DNA from: Actinospineispora spinosispora DSM 44797
GTDB lineage: Bacteria; Actinomycetota; Actinomycetes; Mycobacteriales; Pseudonocardiaceae
NCBI RefSeq assembly: GCF_000429025.1
Contig: NZ_KE386836.1
Location: 326,556 to 367,115, forward strand
Length of the DNA: 40,560 nucleotides
Direction of reading: 5' to 3'
Position numbers and translations under genes: made by a program. The notes below the pieces were generated by a model, which saw only the letters and a program-made list of their open reading frames with translations, made no database searches and was not told where the DNA came from. Of this stretch, positions 24,195 through 32,000 are shown in pieces; within the stretch, counting starts at the first letter, position 1, and each line of letters begins with the position of its first letter.

Positions 24195-25008
24195 TCTCCG
24201 GCGACGTCCCGGTGAACGCTCCCGCCGCGTAGCGATCGTCGGTCAGCTGGAACCTCAGCCAGGCCGTCAGATACCCGAGGAACCGGCCCCCGGTGCCCTG
24301 GACGGTGTTGTGGTCGGCGTTGCGCAGCACAGCCAGCGCGGCGGGAACCCGGGTCGCGTCGTAGTAGCCGCGCAGCGCGATCGGCGGAGCGATCAGCACG
24401 TCACCGGCGCCGCCGAGGTAGAACACCGTGCCGGTCAGCTTCGTGACGTCGTACATCTTGTCGCCCGCGATGACGTCGACGAGTTGGTTGGGCAACGCGA
24501 TCGGCACGGTCGTGCCGATCAGCCCGCCGGAGCGCACCGCCGCGTTGACCGAACCGCCCGCGCCCTGCGAGTGCCCGACGGCCGCGATGTGGTCGGTGTC
24601 GAGCCGGTCGTGGAAGCGGCTGCCCGGGTCGCCGTCACGCTCGACCAGATACCGCGCGCCCGCGAGGATCTCGGCCCCCGTCCCGGTGTTCTTGCTGGTC
24701 GAGGCGATGACGACGAAGCCCCACGACGCGAGGTGACGCAGCAGGCCCGAGTACTGGTCGGGGACGGCGTCGGTGCCGTTGCCCCAGGTGACGATCGGGT
24801 GCCGGCCGTCGTCCAGGTCGGCGGGGAAGAACAGCTGGTACTCGCCACCGCCCCGGACCGTGACGCGGTCGGTGCCCACACCGGACGGCCCGTCCGCCAT
24901 GAAGTGGGCCTCGATCGGGTTCGCCGACGAGGCACTCGCGACGGCGGGAGTCGCCAGTCCTAGAAGCGCCCCAACCACCGCACACACCAACAGCCGGATC
25001 CGAACCAT
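24133..25008 (-). CDS. Secreted alpha/beta hydrolase
   Basis: A 291-residue exported hydrolase. Signal peptide MVRIRLLVCAVVGALLGLAT ending near AVASASS; nucleophile elbow GHSQGAGG; oxyanion-side region ADLDDGRHPIVTWGNGTD; a late His in NADHNTVQG as candidate catalytic base. It resembles the chlorophyllase/poly(ester) hydrolase-like group; the substrate is unknown. ATG 25008 is the natural start because the signal peptide begins there; a longer frame to 25059 runs into a repeat. The 3' end overlaps the convergent helical protein gene by 62 bp. Confidence 0.82.
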   Translation of the reverse strand: MVRIRLLVCAVVGALLGLATPAVASASSANPIEAHFMADGPSGVGTDRVTVRGGGEYQLFFPADLDDGRHPIVTWGNGTDAVPDQYSGLLRHLASWGFVVIASTSKNTGTGAEILAGARYLVERDGDPGSRFHDRLDTDHIAAVGHSQGAGGSVNAAVRSGGLIGTTVPIALPNQLVDVIAGDKMYDVTKLTGTVFYLGGAGDVLIAPPIALRGYYDATRVPAALAVLRNADHNTVQGTGGRFLGYLTAWLRFQLTDDRYAAGAFTGTSPEITANPAWQDQALKGLERGRD

Positions 25009-25029
25009 CGCGCGCCCCTTCTTTTCGGC

Positions 25030-25235
25030 ATTTTCCGCGCGGAGTTTTTCTGTGACCACCCCCTTGCTTCGCTTCGGGGGTACTCCCAGAAAAACAAGCT
25101 CCTTCGTCGCCGGGCGCGCGCTTGTGCTCGCCTTGGGAGCGGCCTCCTCGCGTCGGGAGCCTACTCGGGGACATCCACTGCGCCGGCCTTCGCCGGAACT
25201 CCTTCGGAGACTCGCGGAGCCGACTCAGCCGTGGT
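25030..25235 (-). repeat. Intergenic structured repeat, copy D
   Basis: Reading the minus strand it has the family order: GGCTCCGCGAGTCTCCGAAG, CCGGCGAAGGCCGG, GCAGTGGATGTCC, CACAAGCGCGCGC, hairpin arm TTTTTCTGGGAGTACCCC with arm GGTGGTCACAGAAAAA, then CGCGCGGAAAATGCC. The terminal AACAGGCC is altered and no second end is found, so this is a half element. It lies upstream of the hydrolase start and could contain its promoter. Confidence 0.65.
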
Positions 25236-25249
25236 CCCGCCATCCGGCA

Positions 25250-25337
25250 CCCGCGAGTCGGGCGTGTCAGCACCGCGAGTCGGGGGTTTCGGCACCGCGA
25301 GTCGGGGGTTTCGGCACCGCGAGTCGGGTGTTTCAGG
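25250..25337. repeat. 22-bp tandem repeat, four units
   Basis: Four head-to-tail units of the form ACCGCGAGTCGGGGGTTTCGGC, starting at 25250, 25272, 25294 and 25316; the inner two are identical and the outer ones differ slightly. The spacing is about two helical turns. The array ends 13 bp beyond the metallophosphoesterase stop. The same unit occurs at 13146-13312, also beside the 3' end of a minus-strand gene. Confidence 0.85.
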
Positions 25338-25350
25338 CCGTCCAGCCGGG

Positions 25351-26190
25351 CTACAGGATCACGCGGGGGACCACGGGATTCCGGGAGCGGGCCTGCCATT
25401 CGCGGGGGTAGCCAAGGGAGACCTCCTCGAACCGCACGCCGTCCTCGTACGTCGTGCGCGGGATGTGCAGGTGGCCGTACACGCTGGCGGTGACGTTGAA
25501 CCGGGTGTGCCAGTCGGCGGTCAGCTCGGTGCCGCACCACTGCGCGAACTCCGGGTACCGCAGCACCCGCGTGGGTTCACGCGACAGCGGCCAGTGGCTG
25601 ACCAGGACCATCGGCACCTCGGGGTCGCAGGCTTCCAGTCGCCGCTGTGTCTCGGCCACCCGCGCGCGGCACCAGTCGTCGCGCGTCGGGAACGGGTCGG
25701 AGTCGAGCAGGAACTCGTCGCTGCACACGACACCCGTCTCCCGCGCGTAGGCCAGCGACTCCTCCTTCGTGTGCGTGCCCGGCGCGCGGAAGGTGTAGTC
25801 GTAGAGCAGGAACAGCGCCGCGACCAGCACCGGTCCGTCGGGTCCGGGCCACAGCAGGTACTCGTCCTCGGGGGTCGCCACACCGAGTCGTCGGCACAGC
25901 TCGATCAGCTGCGTGTACCGGGCGACGCCGCGCGCCGGTTCCGGATCGGACCGCGACGTCCACAGCTCGTGGTTGCCCGGCACCCAGATGACCTGGGCGA
26001 ACCGCTGCGCGAGCAGGCCAAGCGCCCACTCGATGTCGTCGAGCTTCTCGGCGACGTCACCCGCGACGATCAGCCAGTCCTGCTCATTGTCCGAGGTCAG
26101 GCCCTCGAGCATCGGCCGGTTTCCCCGATGTCCGACGTGCAGGTCGCTCGTGGCCAGCAGCCGAGGCTGCCGGTCGGAGTTCGGGGTCAC
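25351..26190 (-). CDS. Metallophosphoesterase
   Basis: A 279-residue calcineurin-like phosphoesterase. Dinuclear metal motifs appear in order: SDLHVGH, AGDVAEK, WVPGNHELW, VLVSHWPL and YGHLHIP. It is cytosolic, with no signal peptide. Relatives often sit beside a 4'-phosphopantetheinyl transferase in actinomycetes, but no such gene is here. Start GTG 26190; no strong binding site is seen. Confidence 0.88.
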   Translation of the reverse strand: MTPNSDRQPRLLATSDLHVGHRGNRPMLEGLTSDNEQDWLIVAGDVAEKLDDIEWALGLLAQRFAQVIWVPGNHELWTSRSDPEPARGVARYTQLIELCRRLGVATPEDEYLLWPGPDGPVLVAALFLLYDYTFRAPGTHTKEESLAYARETGVVCSDEFLLDSDPFPTRDDWCRARVAETQRRLEACDPEVPMVLVSHWPLSREPTRVLRYPEFAQWCGTELTADWHTRFNVTASVYGHLHIPRTTYEDGVRFEEVSLGYPREWQARSRNPVVPRVIL

Positions 26191-26395
26191 AGCGGCGGCT
26201 CCGAGTGGGTGCGGGCCCCGGTCGCGTGCCGGGGATCTTCGGTTCCACCGTATGCGAAGGAGGCCGCCATGGCTCGCGGGTGTGAGTACCCCGTCCAGCG
26301 GTGACTAACCCTGATTGGCGAATAAGCCACTGAAGAGAGGTAATTCGCTCGGGTGACGCATAGTCGTTCGAACCACGGGTACTCCTGGCCCACGA

Positions 26396-26417
26396 GGGTG
26401 CAAACGTAATTGCACCC
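26396..26417 (+). other. Hairpin in the leader of the first DUF6131 gene
   Basis: GGGTGCA and TGCACCC arms with an 8-nt AT-rich loop lie about 15 bp before the GGAGG of the DUF6131 gene. It may affect initiation of translation. The rest of 26191-26439 shows no gene. Confidence 0.4.
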
Positions 26418-26439
26418 CAGTGTTATCCACGGAGGAAAA

Positions 26440-26595
26440 ATGATCGTCCTCGGGGTTATCCTGCTGCTCATCGGCTGGTTGACCGGTATCTCCATTCTTT
26501 ACACAGTCGGGGCCATCCTGCTCGTGGTCGGCTTGGTTCTTCTGTTGCTGGGCTCGGTAGGACGCGGCGTCGGCGGACGCAGATGGTATTTCTAG
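26440..26595 (+). CDS. DUF6131 family small membrane protein (copy 1)
   Basis: A 51-residue protein of two hydrophobic helices (MIVLGVILLLIGWLTGISIL and AILLVVGLVLLLLGSVG) with the family ending GRGVGGRRWYF. Function is unknown. ATG 26440 follows GGAGGAAAAA, which rules out the longer frame. It stands alone with its own terminator. A second copy is at 35165-35326. Confidence 0.85.
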   Translation: MIVLGVILLLIGWLTGISILYTVGAILLVVGLVLLLLGSVGRGVGGRRWYF

Positions 26596-26615
26596 CCTGA
26601 ATTAGAAATGCCAGG

Positions 26616-26647
26616 AAGTCGGGTCGGTGATCACCGACCCGACTTTT
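26616..26647 (+). terminator. Intrinsic terminator after DUF6131 copy 1
   Basis: Perfect 13-bp arms AAGTCGGGTCGGT / ACCGACCCGACTT with loop GATC and a following TTTT: the clearest classical terminator in the window. Confidence 0.9.
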
Positions 26648-26685
26648 GGCGTGCGCTAGAACAGATGTTCGAGTAGGGTTGCTGT

Positions 26686-27336
26686 GTGTTCTCCGGCCTC
26701 GCCTGGCAGCCGCCGTTGTTCGGCGGCGAGGGTGAGGTCGGCTTCGACCCGGAGTTCACCGGCCTGTGCCGGCGGGAGCTCGGTGGCGAGGCGTGGCTCG
26801 ACGTCGTGCCCGGCTGGCTGAGCGGTGCCGACGAGCTGTTCACCACCGTGCTCGCCGGTACACCGTGGCAAGGGCACGAGGTCCGGATGTACGACAACGT
26901 CGTGCCGGAGCCGCGTCTCACCTGTCGATGGACCATCGGCGACGGTGCACCCGAAGAGACCACGGCATTGCCCCATCCGGTGCTGTCGGAGTTGGCGCGA
27001 GCACTGTCCGGCCGATACGAGGTGAATTTCACTCAGGTCGGGGCGAACCTGTATCGCAACGGTGCGGACAGCGTGGCCTGGCATGGTGATCGAATAGCGC
27101 GGGAGTTGGCATCGTCCGTGGTAGCGCTCGTTTCGCTCGGTGCGGCCCGTCCCTTCCGGCTGCGTCCCAAAGGGGGCGGACCGTCCATTGGCCTGGTGCC
27201 CGGACCGGGCGATCTGGTGGTGATGGGTGGCTCCTGCCAGAGAATGTGGCAGCACGCCGTGCCGAAAGTGCGTAGCGTGGGTCCCAGGGTCAGCCTGCAG
27301 TTCCGCCATGCATACCCGGCACAGATCACGGTTTGA
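26686..27336 (+). CDS. AlkB-like 2-oxoglutarate/Fe(II) dioxygenase
   Basis: A 216-residue AlkB homologue predicted to reverse N-alkyl damage on DNA or RNA bases by oxidative demethylation. N-terminal recognition region WLSGADELFTTVLAGTPWQ and VRMYDNVVPEPRLT; catalytic core NLYRNGADSVAWHGDRI with the HxD iron ligands, ALVSLGAARPFRLRPK, LVPGPGDLVVMGGSCQRMWQ followed by HAVPK with the distal His, and a late Arg pair (GPRVSLQFRHA) for 2-oxoglutarate. Start GTG 26686, after an AGTAGGG. It is followed 49 bp later by DUF3040 on the same strand. Confidence 0.9.
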   Translation: MFSGLAWQPPLFGGEGEVGFDPEFTGLCRRELGGEAWLDVVPGWLSGADELFTTVLAGTPWQGHEVRMYDNVVPEPRLTCRWTIGDGAPEETTALPHPVLSELARALSGRYEVNFTQVGANLYRNGADSVAWHGDRIARELASSVVALVSLGAARPFRLRPKGGGPSIGLVPGPGDLVVMGGSCQRMWQHAVPKVRSVGPRVSLQFRHAYPAQITV

Positions 27337-27385
27337 GTGTCGGACTGGGGGGTAGCTCTCAAGCACGGTCTACGGAGGAACGGCC

Positions 27386-27691
27386 ATGTTGAGCGATTCG
27401 GAGCGCAGGGCGCTGGACGAGATCGAGCTGAAGCTCGCCTCGAACGACCCTGGCTTCGCCCAGATGTTGGGGAACCCGGCCACGAGCCGGGTCAGCCGCC
27501 GTGCGCGGCTCGTCTACGACGCCCTCGCGGTGTTCTCGGTACTGCTCGGGGTGGGATGTGTGGCGCTCGGCCAGGTCGGCGCGGGACTCGTCGCGCTGGT
27601 CTTCGCGGCCGTCGTCGTGCTGGCCCGTCGCGCGCGGTTCCCGATGTTGACCGAGCAGCCCCCGATGCCTCGCACCGGGCTGATCTCCTGA
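27386..27691 (+). CDS. DUF3040 family membrane protein
   Basis: A 101-residue protein beginning MLSDSERRALDEIELKLASN, the DUF3040 signature, followed by two hydrophobic segments (YDALAVFSVLLGVGCVALG and GAGLVALVFAAVVVLA) and a basic linker. Function is unknown. Start ATG 27386 follows GGAGG. It converges on the next gene with only five bases between the stops. Confidence 0.85.
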   Translation: MLSDSERRALDEIELKLASNDPGFAQMLGNPATSRVSRRARLVYDALAVFSVLLGVGCVALGQVGAGLVALVFAAVVVLARRARFPMLTEQPPMPRTGLIS

Positions 27692-27696
27692 CCTTC

Positions 27697-28692
27697 TCAG
27701 TCGTTCCGGACGCGCAGGACGGGCTTGCCGGGCGCTCGGTCAGGAGAGTCTAGGTAGGTGTGTGCCTCGGCGACGTCCTCGAAGTCGAAGACGCGGTCCA
27801 CCAGCGGCACGAGAGCCCCGACCGCGAGCCCGGAGCGGACGAAATGCTCCGCGCGGCGCAACGCGGCGGGATCCCCGGTGACCTCGAACAGCGTGTAGCG
27901 GCGTAGCCAGACCGGCGCGTACCGCCCGGCGGGCAGTGGCGTCTGCTCCCCGGACAGCCCACCGTGCACGATCACCACGGCACCCGGCGCGCACGCGGCG
28001 ACGAGGTCCGCCACCCCGGGCCCGCCCACGGCGTCGAGTACGAGCGCCGCTCCCCGTCCGCCGGTCGCTTCCCGGATCGCGGCGCTCACATCCGCGCTGT
28101 CGGCGTCGATGACCGTGTGCGCGCCCGCCTTCAGCAGTGTCGTGCGGTCGGTTCCGTCGGCCGCCACCGCGATCGCGACGGCGCCGAGGTAGCGCAGCAC
28201 CTGGAGCGCGGCCACCCCGATGCTGTTGTTCGGTGCGGTGACCACTACGTGGTCGCCGGGGCGGACGCGGGTGACCTCGGCGACCATGCCGTAGACCGTC
28301 ACGTACGGCATCCAGACGGCGCATCCGGTGACCGCGTCCATGCCCGGCGGGCGGGCCATCAGTGCCCTGGCGGGCACGATGGCCTCTTCCGCGTAGACCG
28401 GGTAGTCGTTCTGGGAGAACGACGGCAGGACACAGACCTGGTCACCCTTCTCCCACCGCTCCACGCCCACGCCTACCGCGAGGACCTCGCCCGCGGCCTC
28501 GGTTCCCAGGCCCGCCGGGAGGTTCGGCTGGTCGAGGTACGTGCCCCTGCGGAAGTTCACCTCGGAGCGGTTCAGACCGATCGCGTCCACCCGGATGCGG
28601 ACCTCGCCCTCGTCCGGGTCCCGGACCGGATGGTCCTCGATGCGGAGTACCTCGGGGCCGCCGAGCTCATGGAACCTGATCGTTCTGACCAT
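27697..28692 (-). CDS. Zinc-less MDR-family quinone oxidoreductase / alcohol dehydrogenase-like
   Basis: A 331-residue medium-chain reductase. N-terminal GroES-like domain (MVRTIRFHELGGPEVLRIED, VDAIGLNRSEVNFRRGTYL, GLGTEAAGEVLAVG) and Rossmann domain around APNNSIGVAALQVLRYLGAV. The catalytic-zinc Cys and structural-zinc Cys cluster are missing, placing it with NADPH:quinone reductase-type enzymes. The usual AxxGxVG motif is degenerate (NNSIG). Start ATG 28692. Upstream is a long inverted-repeat region with no other gene. Confidence 0.87.
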   Translation of the reverse strand: MVRTIRFHELGGPEVLRIEDHPVRDPDEGEVRIRVDAIGLNRSEVNFRRGTYLDQPNLPAGLGTEAAGEVLAVGVGVERWEKGDQVCVLPSFSQNDYPVYAEEAIVPARALMARPPGMDAVTGCAVWMPYVTVYGMVAEVTRVRPGDHVVVTAPNNSIGVAALQVLRYLGAVAIAVAADGTDRTTLLKAGAHTVIDADSADVSAAIREATGGRGAALVLDAVGGPGVADLVAACAPGAVVIVHGGLSGEQTPLPAGRYAPVWLRRYTLFEVTGDPAALRRAEHFVRSGLAVGALVPLVDRVFDFEDVAEAHTYLDSPDRAPGKPVLRVRND

Positions 28693-29042
28693 GAGGTGTG
28701 AGGGTAGCCCGGGTGGGGGCGTCCCCGCTGGCTCGTCAGTGTGCTTGGTCGGGGTGGGCCGTCCCCGCTGGCTTTCAGTGTGCTTGGCGTGGCCGCCCGC
28801 TCTCAACCCCCGGCTGGCGCCGGCCTCGCGCGGGTTCTTGGTTGTACGTAGTTCGGGGGCGAGGTTTCAGGGTTGACAGCGGGCGGCCACGCCAAGTGCT
28901 TAGCCAGGATCGCGGGGATGGGGGTGGTGTGCGTGCATGTCGTTGGTGGTGGCGGGCCGATGGCGCTTTCTTTGCGCATTGGGCTGCGCCCTCGCGCGAT
29001 CGCGTAGTCCCAGGAGTCTCTGTGGTCGCTTTTGTCACGCCT

Positions 29043-29104
29043 CGCAGAGCTACATGTTGCGTCGCAGATGTTGCAACATCTGCGACGCGACGTGAGCCTC
29101 TGCG
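29043..29104. repeat. Nested palindrome 1 in the inverted-repeat core
   Basis: The perfect 30-bp centre at 29059-29088 (arm GCGTCGCAGATGTTG) is enclosed by imperfect outer arms CGCAGAG / CTCTGCG. It aligns in layout with palindrome 2 at 29151-29220. Confidence 0.85.
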
Positions 29105-29150
29105 ACGTTCGCGCCGCGTTGCTCGTGTGACAGGTGGGGCGCCGGCACCG

Positions 29151-29220
29151 ACTTTGCACACCTACGTGCTGGGTCGCACATGTCCGGACGTGTGCGAGGC
29201 AGCACGTAGACGTGCAGAGT
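29151..29220. repeat. Nested palindrome 2 in the inverted-repeat core
   Basis: The 48-bp centre at 29162-29209 has perfect 10-bp outer arms (CTACGTGCTG / CAGCACGTAG), an internal G-G mismatch pair and an inner stem TCGCACATGTCC / GGACGTGTGCGA with one mismatch. Looser GACT...TGCAC / GTGCAGAGTC arms extend outward. Confidence 0.85.
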
Positions 29221-29553
29221 CGGCCGCGATGGGGTGGGTGTTACTGGTGAGGCGATCTTGACGTCACCCAAGACACCTCGCGCAGGGAACGAGACCAGGC
29301 ACACTCGCACCAGGAGGCTGTGGGGGCGCGGCGCAGCCGTGACCAACACAAGCGCCGCAGAGCTCCCCTTCCCCCGCGATCCTGGCTAAGCACTTGGCGT
29401 GGCCGCCCGCTGTCAACCCTGAAACCTCGCCCCCGAACTACGTACAACCAAGAACCCGCGCGAGGCCGGCGCCAGCCGGGGGTTGAGAGCGGGCGGCCAC
29501 GCCAAGACACTGGAGAGCCAGCGGGGATGGACACCACAGACACCACGCACTGA

Positions 29554-30186
29554 TCAATGAGCGATGACCAACGGGAGGACGACCTGGTCGACGACGTCCT
29601 CGATGTACTGCCGATCGATAGGCGCCCCGAACGCCAGGAACTGCTGCCGGATCAGACTGGGACCGACCTTCGCCACCAGCGGGGTCAGGGCTCCAGGCCG
29701 GACCTCCTGGCGGACGACCCCCCTACGCAGGACCTCCATCATCGGCGGCTGGGTCGCGTCGGTGAGCTCGGTGCGTAGCGTGCGCATCAGCTCGGGGCTG
29801 CGCGTCACCTCCGCGTGCAGGCCGCGCATCGCTTCGCCGCGCGGGCCCTCCAGGTGTTCGGCGATCGTGTGGAGCAGGGTCAGCAGGTCGGTGCGCAGGT
29901 CCCCGCTCTCCGGCGTGGGATACGACGGCTGCCGGCTACGCATCGCGTCGATGACCAGCTCGGTCCGGCTCGGCCAGCGCCGGTAGAGGGAGCCCTTGCT
30001 CGCCTTCGCCCTGGTGGCGATGCGGTCCATCGTCAGGTCGGTCCAGCCGACCTCGGCCAGCTCGTCGATCGTGGCCTGGTAGATCGCTTCGTTCAGCTCT
30101 TCGCCGCGCCGACGAGGTCTGCGGCGATGGTCGTCGTCCGCCGCACCGTCATCGCCCGCGCACGGGTACGGCGAGGTGGTGGTCAT
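29554..30186 (-). CDS. TetR family regulator of the adjacent MFS exporter
   Basis: A 210-residue TetR protein. After a basic N-terminal extension (HRRRPRRRG) the HTH contains DLTMDRIATRAKASKGSLYR then RWPSRTELV; the C-terminal domain (TLRTELTDATQPPMMEVLRR) resembles TetR_C of multidrug repressors. Start ATG 30186. It is divergent from an EmrB/QacA exporter with a perfect 17-bp palindrome over the exporter promoter, so it very probably represses export until a ligand binds. Confidence 0.88.
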   Translation of the reverse strand: MTTTSPYPCAGDDGAADDDHRRRPRRRGEELNEAIYQATIDELAEVGWTDLTMDRIATRAKASKGSLYRRWPSRTELVIDAMRSRQPSYPTPESGDLRTDLLTLLHTIAEHLEGPRGEAMRGLHAEVTRSPELMRTLRTELTDATQPPMMEVLRRGVVRQEVRPGALTPLVAKVGPSLIRQQFLAFGAPIDRQYIEDVVDQVVLPLVIAH

Positions 30187-30252
30187 AGGTCCACTGTAGA
30201 GCCTTCGGCGTCCTGCGGTCAGAGTCACACTAGAGACTATACGTTCTCTGTT

Positions 30253-30269
30253 GAGAACTCGCAGTTCTC
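30253..30269. promoter_or_regulatory. TetR operator for the MFS exporter
   Basis: GAGAACT-CGC-AGTTCTC is a perfect 7-3-7 palindrome 17 bp before the exporter start. An imperfect relative, AGAGA-N8-TCTCT, lies at about 30231-30248, giving two tandem sites in the divergent promoter region. Confidence 0.75.
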
Positions 30270-30286
30270 TATTTAAAGTAGAGGGC

Positions 30287-31945
30287 ATGAGCACAGCAGC
30301 ACCCACCACAGGGCCGGCGACCCAGCCGACCAGGCACTGGATGATCCCCATGCTGGTCCTCATGGTCGGCAGCTTCATGGCGGTGCTGGACAGCAGCATC
30401 GTCAACACGGCGATCCCGACCATGCAGAAGGACCTCGGCGCCGCACTCGACGACATCGAGTGGGTCGCCACCGGTTACACGCTGGCCCTCGGCATCGTCG
30501 TGACGGTCAGCAACTGGTTCTCCGACCGGGTCGGCGCCACGCTGGCGCACCGGTTGTCGATGATCGGCTTCGCGTTCGCCTCCGCACTGTGCGGCCTGGC
30601 CTGGAACCTGGACAGCATGATCGTCTTCCGGGTGCTGCAGGCCATCCCGGGCGGCATCCTGCCGGTCGTGACGCTGAGCATCCTGTACAAGATCGTGCCG
30701 ATGGAGAAGATCGGCTCGGCGATGGGCATCTACGGTCTCGGCGTCATCGTCGCGCCGGCGATCGGCCCGACGCTCGGCGGCTACATCGTCGAGTACATGG
30801 ACTGGCGGCTGATCTTCTACATCAACGTCCCGATCGGTCTGCTGGGCGCCGTCGCCGCCTACTTCCTGCTGCCGAAGATGCCGCGCGCCGAGACCCACCC
30901 GTTCGACAAGTGGGGCTTCCTGACCGTCGGCTACGGGCTGTTCGCGCTGCTGCTGGCGCTGTCCGAGGGCCAGAAGTGGGGCTGGGACTCGTACTCGATC
31001 CTGATCCTGGTGGTCACCGGCCTGCTGTCGCTCGCGCTGTTCGCGGTCATCGAGAACGAGGTCGAGTACCCGCTGATCAACCTGAAGGCACTGCTGGTCT
31101 GGCCGTTCGCCAACTCGCTGCTGATCATCAGCGTGCTGTCGGTCGGACTGTTCGCGGTGTCGTTCTACCTGCCGCAGTTCCTGCAGAACGGCCAGGGCCT
31201 GACCGCGCTCAACGCCGGTCTGCTGATGCTGCCCCAGGCGCTGGCGATGGCCGTGCTCATGCCGCTCGCCGGCCGCATCTACGACCGTTTCGGACCGAAG
31301 TGGCCCGCGCTCATCGGGCTGAGCATCGCCGCGTACGGCACCTACCTGCTGACCGGGATCAACGTCGACATGACACACGCCGAGGTGATCACCTGGACGA
31401 TCGTCAGGGCGATCGGCAACGGGCTGGCCATGATGCCGATCATGACCAACGGCCTGAACTCGCTGCCGAAGGAGCTGACCGGCTTCGGTAGCGCGCTGAA
31501 CAACATCGCGCAGCGCGTCTCGTCCTCGCTCGGCGTCGCCGGCATGGGTGTCCTCGTGTCGAGCCAGACCGCGCAACTGTCCGCCGACCAGGGTGCGCTG
31601 CTGCAGAGCAACTCGTCGCTGCCGCAGGTCCAGCAGCTGCAGGAACAGGGCCAGGGCGCGCTGCTCGGACTGTGGCAGCAGATTCAGCTGCACGTGCAGG
31701 GCATGGCCTACAGCGACGTCTTCCTGGTGTGCGCCGCGCTGACCGGGCTGAGCGTCCTGCTGGCGATCGGCCTGCGCAAGCCGGTCGCGCAGGCTCCGGT
31801 GGTCGAGGCACCGGCGCCGGTCGTCGTACCGGAACCGGAGAAGGTGCTGCTCACCGCTCCGGGGTCGGCTCCGGTGGCCAGCGAGACCATTCCGCGGACG
31901 GTGTTGCCGGAGGCGGAGGTCCGTCAGCCGGTTGGCGTCCGGTAG
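30287..31945 (+). CDS. DHA2-type MFS multidrug exporter (EmrB/QacA family)
   Basis: A 552-residue drug/proton antiporter with about 14 membrane helices. Helix 1 has the DHA2 motif LVLMVGSFMAVLDSSIVNTA, followed by IEWVATGYTLALGIVVTVSN, the loop 2-3 motif SDRVGATLAHR, motif C-like GVIVAPAIGPTLGGYIVEYM then DWRLIFYINVPIG. A long extracellular Gln-rich loop near the end and a Pro/Val-rich C-terminal tail are present. The start ATG 30287 is close to the operator. It is expected to be induced by substrates of the divergent TetR protein. Confidence 0.93.
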   Translation: MSTAAPTTGPATQPTRHWMIPMLVLMVGSFMAVLDSSIVNTAIPTMQKDLGAALDDIEWVATGYTLALGIVVTVSNWFSDRVGATLAHRLSMIGFAFASALCGLAWNLDSMIVFRVLQAIPGGILPVVTLSILYKIVPMEKIGSAMGIYGLGVIVAPAIGPTLGGYIVEYMDWRLIFYINVPIGLLGAVAAYFLLPKMPRAETHPFDKWGFLTVGYGLFALLLALSEGQKWGWDSYSILILVVTGLLSLALFAVIENEVEYPLINLKALLVWPFANSLLIISVLSVGLFAVSFYLPQFLQNGQGLTALNAGLLMLPQALAMAVLMPLAGRIYDRFGPKWPALIGLSIAAYGTYLLTGINVDMTHAEVITWTIVRAIGNGLAMMPIMTNGLNSLPKELTGFGSALNNIAQRVSSSLGVAGMGVLVSSQTAQLSADQGALLQSNSSLPQVQQLQEQGQGALLGLWQQIQLHVQGMAYSDVFLVCAALTGLSVLLAIGLRKPVAQAPVVEAPAPVVVPEPEKVLLTAPGSAPVASETIPRTVLPEAEVRQPVGVR

Positions 31946-31952
31946 CCGGACG

Positions 31953-32000
31953 GACACGACCGAGGCCGCGGCTCACGAGAGCCGCGGCCTCGGTCGTGTC
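31953..32000. terminator. Bidirectional terminator between MFS and sigma genes
   Basis: Perfect 22-bp arms (GACACGACCGAGGCCGCGGC plus TC) with loop ACGA. It starts 7 bp after the exporter stop and touches the stop codon of the convergent sigma gene. Confidence 0.9.

Larger units (their letters stand above)
28766..29528. repeat. Long inverted repeat (about 155-bp arms) with nested palindromes
   Basis: Each arm contains a 114-bp unit (28783-28896; inverted at 29393-29506) bounded by CTTGGCGTGGCCGCCCGCT and GCGGGCGGCCACGCCAAG. Arm identity extends into flanks (TGCTTAGCCAGGATCGCGGG; CCCCGCTGGCT...CAGTGT). The middle (about 28919-29371) has no credible gene. It holds two nested palindromes at 29043-29104 and 29151-29220. 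A 40-bp-period direct repeat (28719-28748, 28759-28787) precedes the left arm. This explains the gene-free gap 28693-29553. Confidence 0.85.

Noticed and set aside
25250..25337. CRISPR array
   Set aside because: Units are 22 bp head-to-tail with no unique spacers, only four copies, and no cas genes.
28766..29528. Insertion sequence with a transposase
   Set aside because: No credible ORF in the 450-bp core on either strand; called a repeat structure instead.
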